Below are positions 1 to 8,604 of a DNA stretch of 31,315 nt, in pieces (position 1 is the stretch's first letter; the number at the start of each line of letters is the position of its first letter). The position numbers and the translations under genes were made by a program. Below the pieces are notes generated by a model that was not told the origin of the DNA, searched no databases, and saw nothing but the letters and a program-made list of their open reading frames with translations. This stretch comes from Chloroflexota bacterium (lineage in GTDB: Bacteria > Chloroflexota > Anaerolineae > UBA3071), in the NCBI GenBank assembly GCA_014383605.1, contig JACNHM010000410.1, positions 1-31,315 on the forward strand, read 5' to 3'.

Positions 1-346
1 CGCCCAGCATCTCGTACACGGGCACGCCCAGGGCCTTGCCCTTGATATCCCACAAGGCCATCTCGATAGCGCTGATGCCGGCGAAGACGATCGGCCCGCC
101 GCCTTTGGCCCAGAAGGAGTGATCGTACATCTCGCTCCACAGCGCTTCGATGCGAAACGGGTCGCGGCCGAGTATGAACCCTTCGACCAGGTCCTTGATC
201 ATGCCGGCGGCCGCCGTGGCGCCGGTACCGTAGGCGATGGCCGCATCGCCTACGCCGCTGATGCCCTCGTCGGTGAGGATCTGCACCAGCACCGGGTGGC
301 GGCCCCCGATCTGGACGAGATAGATCCTGGCTTCGACTACTTTCAT
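1..346 (-). CDS. Enolase-superfamily (mandelate racemase/muconate lactonizing) protein, N-terminal part
   Basis: The gene starts at ATG 346-344 and runs off the left edge, so only the first 115 codons are visible. The visible part is the N-terminal capping domain of mandelate racemase-type enzymes: a starting strand (MKVVEARIYLVQIGG), then VLVQILTDEGISGVGDA, a GRDPFRIEALW segment, and the barrel entry SAIEMALWDIKGKALGVPVY. These match the sugar-acid dehydratase/mandelate racemase subgroup (galactonate dehydratase-like) better than dipeptide epimerases. The metal ligands and catalytic Lys/His lie outside the window, so the reaction cannot be named. Its ATG overlaps the TGA of the upstream gene (ATGA), which suggests translational coupling and membership of the transporter/dehydrogenase operon. 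Confidence 0.8.
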   Translation of the reverse strand, partial: MKVVEARIYLVQIGGRHPVLVQILTDEGISGVGDAAIAYGTGATAAAGMIKDLVEGFILGRDPFRIEALWSEMYDHSFWAKGGGPIVFAGISAIEMALWDIKGKALGVPVYEMLG

Positions 347-1486
347 GCCATCCCCCCATGACGTTCAGCAAGTGCCTTGAAACGGGCAATGAGCTCAGCG
401 GCTCGCTCGTCGCAGTCATCGAATGTCAGCGGAGCCAGGTCGTAGCCCAGAACGTCCTTCATGATCTGGATGGCCTCGTCGGTGTAGACCACCGTGCCGT
501 CCTCTTCAATTCGCTCGATGCCGTCGCCACGCTGCCCGACTTCGTTGATGGCCAGGGCCTGCTCCAGGGTCACGCCGGCCGGCAGAACCACCTCGGCCCC
601 AGAACCGCTGAACCGCACAGGATACCCTCCCGGCAGCCCCTGCGGGCCAGGGGCGTGCGTCAGCAAGCCGCTGTCGCGCAGCAGGGCCAGCCCGTTCTTG
701 ACGCCCGACGCGGCGACGCTGGGATTGAGCGCTTCGCCCACGAAGCGATCCTTGGAGACCTGGTGCAGCAGCGTGTCGGTATCGAACTGCCCGGTAACGT
801 CGTGATCGCCGACCATCAGGCGCAGGAAGTAAGGTGGCGCCCCGGCCGTGTGTTTGCGGAAGTGGGTGACCACGGCGTGGTGCAGGATGGCGTACACGCT
901 CACGTTGCGCACCGGCACGCCCAGCCGCTCCGCCACGCCCATCTTCAGCACGGGGATCACCAGGTCAATGTTGCCCAGGCCCACCGTCGGCGCCAGCCCC
1001 CGTTTGGCCAGCACAGCGTTGCTGATGTCCGGGATGCCGCTGTTGATGACGTGCCCCTGCCAGCCGCTGGCGCGGACGGCCAGCATCAGCTTGCGGCTCA
1101 GGGCCAGGTGCGTGGGCAGCCAGGGGCCGGAACCGGCCTCGCCCAGGCGGTCGGCGGTTTCCGGCGGCAGCATCTTCCTCACCCACCAGGTCTGCAACGT
1201 GGCGCAGTTGATGATCACCCGCGGCTGCAGCCTGGCTGGTCTCCGCCGTGGCCTCCACGTCTTGCAGATCTACCTTGACGAACTCCAGGCGGGGGAAGTA
1301 CCCCTGCAGGATGGCCCCGGCGGCGACGTTGTAGACCTGGCGTCGCCCCCATGCCTCGTTGACGTCGGCTCCCACGACGTGGGTGATGCCCTCGGCGCGG
1401 GCCAACAGCTCCAGCACCCAACTGCCAAGCCCCCCCAGGCCGACGATGAGAACCTGAGGTCGCCTCATCTGATGATCTTGCGCCAT
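343..1486 (-). pseudogene. Saccharopine dehydrogenase-like NAD(P)-binding protein, broken by one frameshift
   Basis: Two reading frames together make one protein of about 380 residues. The N-terminal part starts at ATG 1486, behind a GAGGAGGAAGGG ribosome site. It carries a Rossmann motif (VLIVGLGGLGSWVLELLA), then GADVNEAWGRRQV and FVKVDLQDVEATAET. The reading then moves to another frame near 1240, continuing as ARLQPRVIINCATLQTWW and running to the TGA at 343-345. Removing one base after the ACC codon of AET joins the halves into a continuous, family-like sequence. The fold resembles saccharopine dehydrogenase-type enzymes, which make or split secondary-amine conjugates of amino acids; this assignment is inferred from the nucleotide-binding part. 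The frameshift may be a sequencing or assembly error or a real inactivation. The gene sits between an opine-dehydrogenase-family gene and an enolase-superfamily gene. Confidence 0.7.
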
Positions 1487-1536
1487 CCCTTCCTCCTCAA
1501 GAACCCGTCCAAAAGCCTGTAGATGCTTCTACTGAT

Positions 1537-2625
1537 TCACCGCTTCCCCGTGTTCACATACTCCCGAATCTCCTCGACGCTCAGCCCCGCCAGCCCCAGA
1601 TTTTCCACGCTGCGTCCCTCCGCCCAGAAATCACGATCCAGCAGGGCACAGCAGATGTCGGTCACAGCACGGCAGGCCGGCGTGGGCACGCCGGCCAGTG
1701 CGCCCAGGGAGGTGATGGGCACCAGCCCGGTGGGGACATCTTCCAGGATGTGGCGCGCCTGCAAGCTCTTGGGGGCTTTGATGCCCCCATAGGCCTGGTT
1801 GCTGTGGATGCGCTCGTAGAGGGTCTCTCCCGTGACCCCTTCGTAGGACTTGGACAGCCAGTCCCGCGCCGCATCCAGCGTGATGCCGAAGGCCCGGGCC
1901 ACGGCCAATCGCTCCCGGTCAATGGCTTCCAGGAAACGGGTGACGGCGGGGGTCATGTCCCAGTAGAACTCGAAATCCTCTCCGGCCTCGATGCGGTTGG
2001 CGTTCAGAACCACGGCGCCGGGATGGAAGACGGCGCCGATGTTGTGGAGACCGGTTTCCAGGACGTTGGCCGCGGGGCTGAACTGGGGATACAGAGGTCT
2101 GATGGCCGCCATCACGGCGGCCGTGTCGGTGGCGGGGAAGGCGGCCAGGGAGACCTGCCGTTTGATGCCCGTGATACGCACTCGCGCCGGGCCCGCCAGC
2201 CGGCAGGCGTAGATCAGGGTCTGGGCTTCAGCCACGCGCGCCCGGCCGCGGGCCTTCCTGTCCCGCAGGGTCTTGGCGAACTCCAGCGCGCCGCCGCTGC
2301 GCCCAGGATTCAGCAGCACGCTCTGGCCGTCGTGCAGGAGGGGTGCACAGATCTCGGCCATGAAGCGGTGGGCCGTGGCAGGCACGACCACCATGATGAT
2401 GTCGGCCCAGCCTACGACGGGGGCGGGGTCTGTCGTCGCCAGCTCGACGGGGCCGAAGCCCTCAACGGCCCCTTCCACCGTGACGCCGCCCTGTTCCCGC
2501 AGGGCGACGAGCTCTTCTGCGAACCGGCTGTACAGGCGGACGGGAATCCCTTGCCGGCCCAGGTGCCCGGCCATGGCCTGGGCGCCGTTGCCCGCGCCCA
2601 GAATGCCCACCTTGGGTGTGTGCAT
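1537..2625 (-). CDS. NAD/NADP octopine/nopaline (opine) dehydrogenase family protein
   Basis: The 362-residue protein starts at ATG 2625, directly before the dinucleotide-binding motif (KVGILGAGNGAQAMAGHL, residues 5-22). A reading from 2658 would overlap the upstream gene. The middle contains VVVPATAHRFMAE and LLNPGRSGGALEFAKTL, and the C-terminal helical domain begins with ETGLHNIGAVFHPGAVVLN, which contains the conserved His region of octopine/nopaline dehydrogenases. These enzymes reductively join, or oxidatively split, an amino acid and a 2-oxo acid. Length and domain order are normal. The start lies 8 bases after the stop of the ornithine-cyclodeaminase-family gene; no strong ribosome site is seen, so coupling is likely. 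Substrate unknown. A catabolic role is inferred from the importer in the same operon; a metallophore role is the alternative. Confidence 0.85.
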   Translation of the reverse strand: MHTPKVGILGAGNGAQAMAGHLGRQGIPVRLYSRFAEELVALREQGGVTVEGAVEGFGPVELATTDPAPVVGWADIIMVVVPATAHRFMAEICAPLLHDGQSVLLNPGRSGGALEFAKTLRDRKARGRARVAEAQTLIYACRLAGPARVRITGIKRQVSLAAFPATDTAAVMAAIRPLYPQFSPAANVLETGLHNIGAVFHPGAVVLNANRIEAGEDFEFYWDMTPAVTRFLEAIDRERLAVARAFGITLDAARDWLSKSYEGVTGETLYERIHSNQAYGGIKAPKSLQARHILEDVPTGLVPITSLGALAGVPTPACRAVTDICCALLDRDFWAEGRSVENLGLAGLSVEEIREYVNTGKR

Positions 2626-2633
2626 GCTTGTCT

Positions 2634-3659
2634 CTACGTCCAGTGCGGCTCGTGCCACAGCTCCAGTTCCTGGCCGATGCCCCGGCGACGGGCTTCCTGG
2701 TAGACGCGGTGCGCGTTGATGAGATCTTCGATGCCCATGCCCAGGGGGCTGAAGAGGATGCGCTCGTCGTCGCCGGTGCGGCCTGGCTGCTTGCCGTTGA
2801 CGATGGCTCCGAACTCGACGATGTCGTCGGCGCTCACCACCCCGTGGGCCACCGCATCGGAGAGCAGCGTGCGGGGCCTTTGCAGTTGTTTCTTGTGATC
2901 CACGACGACCTTGTCACAAGCCGCCACGGCTTCCAGGGTGTAGTCGTTGACGGACAGGTTGGCCAGATAGGCGCCCTCTTTGATCCATTCGGGGGGAATG
3001 TAGCGGTCCTCCGGGCCCACGTTCGTCGCCGGAGCGACCACGTCGGCGCCTTCCACCGCAGCCTGCGCGCTCTCCACCACCTGGATGTCCAGGCCCAGTT
3101 GCTCGCCCATCTCGGCGGCGAAGGCGCGGGCCTTCTCTGGCACCAGGTCGAACAGCTTGACCAGCCGGAGTTGCTTCAGAGTGGTGTGCAGGGCCATCAG
3201 TTGGGTGCGGTTGATGACCCCGGCGCCGATGAGCCCGGCGACTTCGGCGTCGGGCCGGGCCAGGTACTTGGCCCCCACGCCGACGACGGCGCCGGTGCGC
3301 ATGGCGCTGATCACCGTGCCATCCATGACGGCCAGCGGGAAGCCGGTGTCCGGATCGTTGAGGATGATGAGCGCGTTGGCGCGGGGCATGTTCCGCTTGA
3401 CCGGATTCTCCGGGTTGCTGGGGATCCACTTGATGCCGGTCACCTGGACGTCGCCGCCGATGTAGGCCGGATGCATGCTGATGCGCCGCCGGTGCGTGCC
3501 GTTCCAATGGATAATGGGGGCCTGGGGCTCGATGCACTCCCCCTCGTCCAGCAGGCGGAAGACCTTCTCCACAGCTTGAACGGTCTGGACCATGTCCAGA
3601 CCGCCACACTCGATGACTTGCTCTTGCGTCAGGTAAAGGAATTTCACGGCTCTTGACAT
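2634..3659 (-). CDS. Ornithine cyclodeaminase / mu-crystallin family dehydrogenase (SbnB-like)
   Basis: The 341-residue protein starts at ATG 3659 with a clear GGAGG site at 3666-3670. Family features seen: a substrate-pocket region with HRRRISMHPAYIGG and VTGIKWIPSNPENP, then PLAVMDGTVISAMRTGAVVG, the NAD-binding motif GLIGAGVINRTQLMAL, and DVVAPATNVG. In place of the GSD-type motif common in ornithine cyclodeaminases it has ANLSVNDYTLEAV, closer to SbnB-type enzymes, which oxidatively cleave an amino-acid conjugate. The family also includes ornithine cyclodeaminase and ketimine reductases, so the exact substrate is open. It is followed at once by the opine dehydrogenase gene, and both belong to the ABC-transporter operon. 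Confidence 0.88.
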   Translation of the reverse strand: MSRAVKFLYLTQEQVIECGGLDMVQTVQAVEKVFRLLDEGECIEPQAPIIHWNGTHRRRISMHPAYIGGDVQVTGIKWIPSNPENPVKRNMPRANALIILNDPDTGFPLAVMDGTVISAMRTGAVVGVGAKYLARPDAEVAGLIGAGVINRTQLMALHTTLKQLRLVKLFDLVPEKARAFAAEMGEQLGLDIQVVESAQAAVEGADVVAPATNVGPEDRYIPPEWIKEGAYLANLSVNDYTLEAVAACDKVVVDHKKQLQRPRTLLSDAVAHGVVSADDIVEFGAIVNGKQPGRTGDDERILFSPLGMGIEDLINAHRVYQEARRRGIGQELELWHEPHWT

Positions 3660-3710
3660 CGCATTCCTCCGCGACCGTGGTTGCAGTTGGGGCTTCGGGG
3701 TATCAACCCT

Positions 3711-4250
3711 TCACAATTCGAGCTCGACGCCGGGCAGTCGGCCATACCTGTCAGCAGCGCCCGGCGGTCTGATCAACAAGATGGGGAGGGCGGCGGCGCG
3801 CAGGACTTTGTCGGCCACGCTGCCGAAGATCCAGCGGCCGAAGCCACTACGCCCATGCGTGGACATGGCGATCAGATCCACCTTCTCCTTCGATGCATAC
3901 TCGACGATCCTCTCCGCTGGCCGTCCGAACAGCACTTCCACACGGACCCTGAGCCCAGCTTTGCCCAACCGTTCCTTCACCGCCGCCAGAGAGCGTTCTG
4001 TCTCTATGCGCAGGCTTTCCATCTCCTGCTCCCGGTGTATGGGATAGCGGGAAATGACCACGTCTTCGGTCGAGCCGGGCAAGGTCATGGGGGTCTGGTA
4101 TGAGGAAACTGTGGGTGTGTCGCGGGGTATGGCCACCACCTGCAGCAGGATGATCTCGGCCGCACACCGTTTTCCGAGCTCCTCCACGCAGGGCAACACT
4201 GCTTCGGCCAGTTCGGAACCATCCAGGGGAACGAGCACTTTCTTAAACAT
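3711..4250 (-). CDS. Universal stress protein (UspA family)
   Basis: The 179-residue protein begins MFKKVLVPLDGSELAEAVLP, the typical first strand and helix of the UspA fold. The start at 4250 has an AGGAG site 5-9 bases upstream. The ATP-binding signature is present near the C terminus (STHGRSGFGRWIFGSVADKV), so it is probably the nucleotide-binding type. An insertion of about 25 residues between the second strand and helix (around TPTVSSYQTPMTLPG) is common in this family. It lies between the transporter ATPase gene and the ornithine-cyclodeaminase-like gene in the same direction, so it should be co-transcribed. Its role in this operon is unknown; single-domain Usp proteins often accompany transport genes. 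Confidence 0.92.
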   Translation of the reverse strand: MFKKVLVPLDGSELAEAVLPCVEELGKRCAAEIILLQVVAIPRDTPTVSSYQTPMTLPGSTEDVVISRYPIHREQEMESLRIETERSLAAVKERLGKAGLRVRVEVLFGRPAERIVEYASKEKVDLIAMSTHGRSGFGRWIFGSVADKVLRAAALPILLIRPPGAADRYGRLPGVELEL

Positions 4251-4291
4251 ATGTCTCTCCTGTTTGACCGGAAAGGTTCTCACACAGGTTC

Positions 4292-5274
4292 TCACACGAG
4301 GAAACAAGCCACCCGATGCCCAGCACCGACGTCTTTGAACTCGGGTTCGGACTGCAGGCAGATGTCCATCGCGTGGGGGCAGCGAGTGTTGAAGTTGCAC
4401 CCCTTGGGCGGGTTGGCGGGGCTGGGAACCTCACCCTCCAGGATGATCTCTTGCCGCTTGGCGTCGGCCACCGGGTCTGGAATGGGCACGGCCGAGAGCA
4501 AGGCCTGGGTATAGGGATGCAGCGGGTGTTCATACAACTCCACGCGGTTGGCCAGCTCCACGATCTTGCCCAGGTACATGACGGCCATGCGGTCGCTGAT
4601 GTGTCGCACCATGCTCAAGTCGTGGGCGATGAACAGGTAAGTGAGACCAAACTGGGCCTGCAGGTCTTCCAACAGGTTGACCACCTGGGCCTGGATGGAG
4701 ACATCCAGGGCCGAGATGGGCTCGTCGCAGATGATGAAGTCCGGGTTCAAGGCCAGGGCGCGGGCCACGCCAATACGCTGGCGCTGGCCGCCGGAGAACT
4801 CGTGCGGGTAGCGGTTGACGAAGTAAGGGCTCAGCCCCACCACGTCCAGCAGCTCCTGCACCCGCTCCTTGCGCTCCTTGCCGCTGCCAACACCGTGAAT
4901 GTCTAACGGCTCACTGATGATGCTGCCCACGGTCATGCGTGGATCCAGAGAAGCGTAGGGATCCTGAAAGATCATTTGCATGCGGCGGCGCATGCGGTTC
5001 AACTCGGCGCCCTGAAACTGGGCCAGGTTGACATCTTCGAAGTAAACGGCCCCGGCCGTAGGCCGGTAAAGCTGCAGGATGGTGCGTCCGGTCGTGGACT
5101 TACCGCATCCACTCTCCCCCACCAGGCCGAGAGTCTCTCCGCGGAAGACCTCGAAGGAGACGCCATCTACCGCCCTGACGGAACCGACCTGCCGCTTGAA
5201 GATCATCCCCCGCATGATGGGGAAATGCTTCTTTAGCTCCTCAACCCGAACCAGAACCTCTTCCCGATTCTGAC

Positions 5275-5278
<4 letters not shown>
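4292..5278 (-). CDS. Oligopeptide/dipeptide-type ABC transporter ATP-binding protein (OppF/DppF type)
   Basis: The 328-residue cytoplasmic ATPase starts at ATG 5278 behind GGGAGGG. Walker A is GESGCGKST (about residues 54-62), the Q-loop lies in [17 protein letters not shown], the ABC signature is [15 protein letters not shown], Walker B is [14 protein letters not shown], and the H-loop is IAHDLSMV. The C-terminal Opp-type extension has [15 protein letters not shown] and a following Cys, as in OppF/DppF. Its ATG overlaps the TGA of the upstream oppD-like gene (ATGA), so the two ATPases are probably made in equal amounts as the heterodimer that powers uptake. Confidence 0.95.
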
Positions 5279-6264
<986 letters not shown>

Positions 6265-6338
6265 AAGGAGTCTGCCTCCGAAGTCGCTCGGGCTTGCCGT
6301 GGAGATGCGCCCATCTCGGATCGGAGCACCTGCTCCGG

Positions 6339-7265
6339 CTACTGCTGCAGCCGGGGGTCCAAGATGTCGCGCAGCCCGTCGCCGACCAGGTTAAAGCCCA
6401 AGACCGTGATGAGAATGGCCAGGCCAGGGAAAATAGAGACCCAAGGGGCATCGGCCAGATATCGCGTGCCCTCCCGGATCATCGTGCCCCAGGCGGGCGT
6501 GGGAGGGGAGACACCCAGCCCAATGAAGCTGAGGTTAGCCTCCACGCGGATGGCGGTGGCAATCCAGATGCTGGCCAGCACCACCATCTCGCCCAAAACA
6601 TTGGGCAGGACATGCGTGCGGATGATCCTGAACCTGCCGGCGCCCAGCGACCGGGCGACTTCCACGTACTCGTTCTCTTTGATCGCCAGCGTGGCGCTGT
6701 GGGCCACGCGGGCGAACGTGGGCGACAGAACAATCCCGATGGCCAGGATCATCTTGGACAACCCTCCCCCCAGCACCGCCAGGACCATCAGGCCCATGAT
6801 CAGGCTGGGGAAGGCCATGAGCACGTCCACTGCCCGCATGATGATGTTTTCGACCCGCCCCCCCCAATATCCGGCCACGAGCCCCATCAGGACGCCCAGG
6901 GAGCCACCCAACAGGACGGAAGCAAGGCCCACCATCAGCGAAACCCTGGCGCCGTACAAGATGCGCGCCCAGGTATCCCGGCCATAGGGATCCAGTCCCA
7001 TGATATGCTCCGAATCGGGGGCTGCCAGACGGTTGCGCGTGTCTTGCTTCACCGGGTTAAACTGTGCCAGGAGTGGCTCGGCGTCTCGGCCTTGAAAGAT
7101 GGCAATGAACCAATCGTCGGCAAAGATGGCGGCGATGGCGATCAGTATGACCAAAACCAGGCCCAGGATAGCTGTCCTGTTCCTGAGGAACGTTCGCAGT
7201 ATGCGCTGTCTCTGGCTGCGCAGTTGGAACGTGGCTTCCGGTTGGCCCTTCTGTTCTTGACTCAT
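6339..7265 (-). CDS. ABC transporter permease (OppC/DppC type)
   Basis: An integral membrane protein of 308 residues. I chose ATG 7265 because GAGGAG lies about 10 bases upstream; ATGs at 7310 and 7292 in the same frame have no such site. The N terminus carries the short OppC-type cytoplasmic tail and first span (RTAILGLVLVILIAIAAIFA), then the family segment GLDPYGRDTWARILYGAR, five further spans, and the EAA loop EYVEVARSLGAGRFRIIRTH that contacts the ATPases. It ends in VLGFNLVGDGLRDILDPR, the typical C terminus. It forms the membrane channel with the OppB-type protein encoded just upstream. Confidence 0.94.
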   Translation of the reverse strand: MSQEQKGQPEATFQLRSQRQRILRTFLRNRTAILGLVLVILIAIAAIFADDWFIAIFQGRDAEPLLAQFNPVKQDTRNRLAAPDSEHIMGLDPYGRDTWARILYGARVSLMVGLASVLLGGSLGVLMGLVAGYWGGRVENIIMRAVDVLMAFPSLIMGLMVLAVLGGGLSKMILAIGIVLSPTFARVAHSATLAIKENEYVEVARSLGAGRFRIIRTHVLPNVLGEMVVLASIWIATAIRVEANLSFIGLGVSPPTPAWGTMIREGTRYLADAPWVSIFPGLAILITVLGFNLVGDGLRDILDPRLQQ

Positions 7266-7387
7266 CTGCTGTGACTCCTCAGTCAATGTCATCAAGCTAA
7301 GGTGTAGCATATAGGGCCTTGTGCCCGTTTCTGCTGCTCCAAGCCCACAAGGGGCTAGACTACGCCTGGCTTACTGACATTGTCTCC

Positions 7388-8329
7388 TCAGTAGTGAGTT
7401 ATCCGGGGGTCAACCAGGCTGTAGACAACGTCTGTGAGCAGGTTGATGACCACGATGAAGAGCGTGTATATCACCATCACCGACTGTAGAGCAGTGTAGT
7501 CGCGCTGCATGATGGCCCCCACCAGCATCTTACCCAATCCGGGCCGGGCGAAGACGGTCTCCGTCAGGACCGAGTCGGCGACCAGGTTGGCGGCCCAGAT
7601 GCCGACGATGGAGACAATAGGCACCAGGGCGGCGCGCAGGGCGTGACCAATGATGACCACTCGCTCCTCCAGCCCCTTGGAGCGAGCAGTCCGCACGTAG
7701 TGCTCACTGAGGACATTCAGCATTGCCGAGCGAGTCAGCCGGGAGACCGAGGTGGTCATGATCAGCCCCAGGCTCAGCGCTGGGAGCACCAAGTGCTGGA
7801 GATTGTCTTTCAGATCATGCAGGTCACCCCCACCCACCGCCGGGAACAGCTTGAATTTGATGGCGAAGAGCAGCATGATCAGGATGCCGAGGTAGAAAGC
7901 GGGCACAGAAAGCCCGGCCAGGGACAGGATGCGCCCCAGATAGTCGGCGAGACTGTTGCGTTTGACCGCGGTGTATACGCCGATGGGGACGCCAAACAGG
8001 GCTCCGAGGAAGACAGCCGATAGCGTCAGTTGTAGTGTGTAAGGTAACACGGACAGCACCGTTTCGCTGATCGGCTTGCCGGTGATCATGGAGGTGCCCA
8101 GGTTGCCGCGGAGCAGGTCCCCCAGAAACCGGAAGTACTGCACGTAGAGCGGAGCGTTCAGCCCCATGCGTTCGCGCAGCGCTTCCACGGCTTCTTTGGA
8201 GGCGTAGTCGCCCAGGGCAGCCGTAGCTGGATCGCCGGGGATCACCCGGACGACGAAGAAGACCAGCGTCAGCACGGCCAGCATGGTGGGAATGGCCAGC
8301 GCGAAACGGGTTGCCAGGTATTTGAACAT
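7388..8329 (-). CDS. ABC transporter permease (OppB/DppB type)
   Basis: A 313-residue membrane protein that starts at ATG 8329 behind GAGGTGAC. It has the OppB N terminus (MFKYLATRFALAIPTMLAVL), the conserved segment FFVVRVIPGDPATAALG, six predicted spans, the EAA loop EHYVRTARSKGLEERVVIIG, and the C-terminal ETVFARPGLGKMLVGAI and VVYSLVDPRI. It is the first permease gene of the operon and is separated from the solute-binding protein gene by a 275-base gap that contains two strong hairpins. Confidence 0.95.
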   Translation of the reverse strand: MFKYLATRFALAIPTMLAVLTLVFFVVRVIPGDPATAALGDYASKEAVEALRERMGLNAPLYVQYFRFLGDLLRGNLGTSMITGKPISETVLSVLPYTLQLTLSAVFLGALFGVPIGVYTAVKRNSLADYLGRILSLAGLSVPAFYLGILIMLLFAIKFKLFPAVGGGDLHDLKDNLQHLVLPALSLGLIMTTSVSRLTRSAMLNVLSEHYVRTARSKGLEERVVIIGHALRAALVPIVSIVGIWAANLVADSVLTETVFARPGLGKMLVGAIMQRDYTALQSVMVIYTLFIVVINLLTDVVYSLVDPRITHY

Positions 8330-8432
8330 AAGTCACCTCTGTGTTCATTGCCCGAGCGGGGCGGAGGAGACGATAGATAAGAACTCGGCGCTCGGAGGAT
8401 TCGACGTGAGCACCTCGTCCAGAGACAGGAAA

Positions 8433-8475
8433 GGGGGGCTCCGGCACAGCGCCAAAGCATCGCCCTGAGCCCCCC
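8433..8475 (-). terminator. Hairpin between binding-protein and permease genes (possible attenuator)
   Basis: GGGGGGCTC at 8433-8441 and GAGCCCCCC at 8467-8475 form a perfect 9-bp inverted repeat with a 25-base loop. Read in the operon direction (minus), the stem is followed by TTTCCTGTCT, only weakly T-rich. It could lower permease expression relative to the binding protein, or protect the upstream mRNA. Termination itself is inference. Confidence 0.5.
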
Positions 8476-8564
8476 AGACGGTGAAAACAACGCTCCAGAA
8501 GGCTGACGAGCACTGCGCCGTCAGCTTCTGCCTGTTTGCTTGCGCACCGCTTCCGTGTAGCAAT

Positions 8565-8595
8565 GGTCTGGGGCCTACAGAGTAGACCCCAGACC
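8565..8595 (-). terminator. Strong hairpin directly after the binding-protein gene
   Basis: GGTCTGGGG (8565-8573) pairs perfectly with CCCCAGACC (8587-8595). Inside, CTAC and GTAG extend the stem to an AGA loop. It lies 9 bases past the stop codon of the solute-binding protein gene in the operon direction. No T-tract follows, so mRNA 3'-end stabilisation or partial termination is more likely than complete termination. Confidence 0.55.
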
Positions 8596-8604
8596 CAACT
8601 GCTG

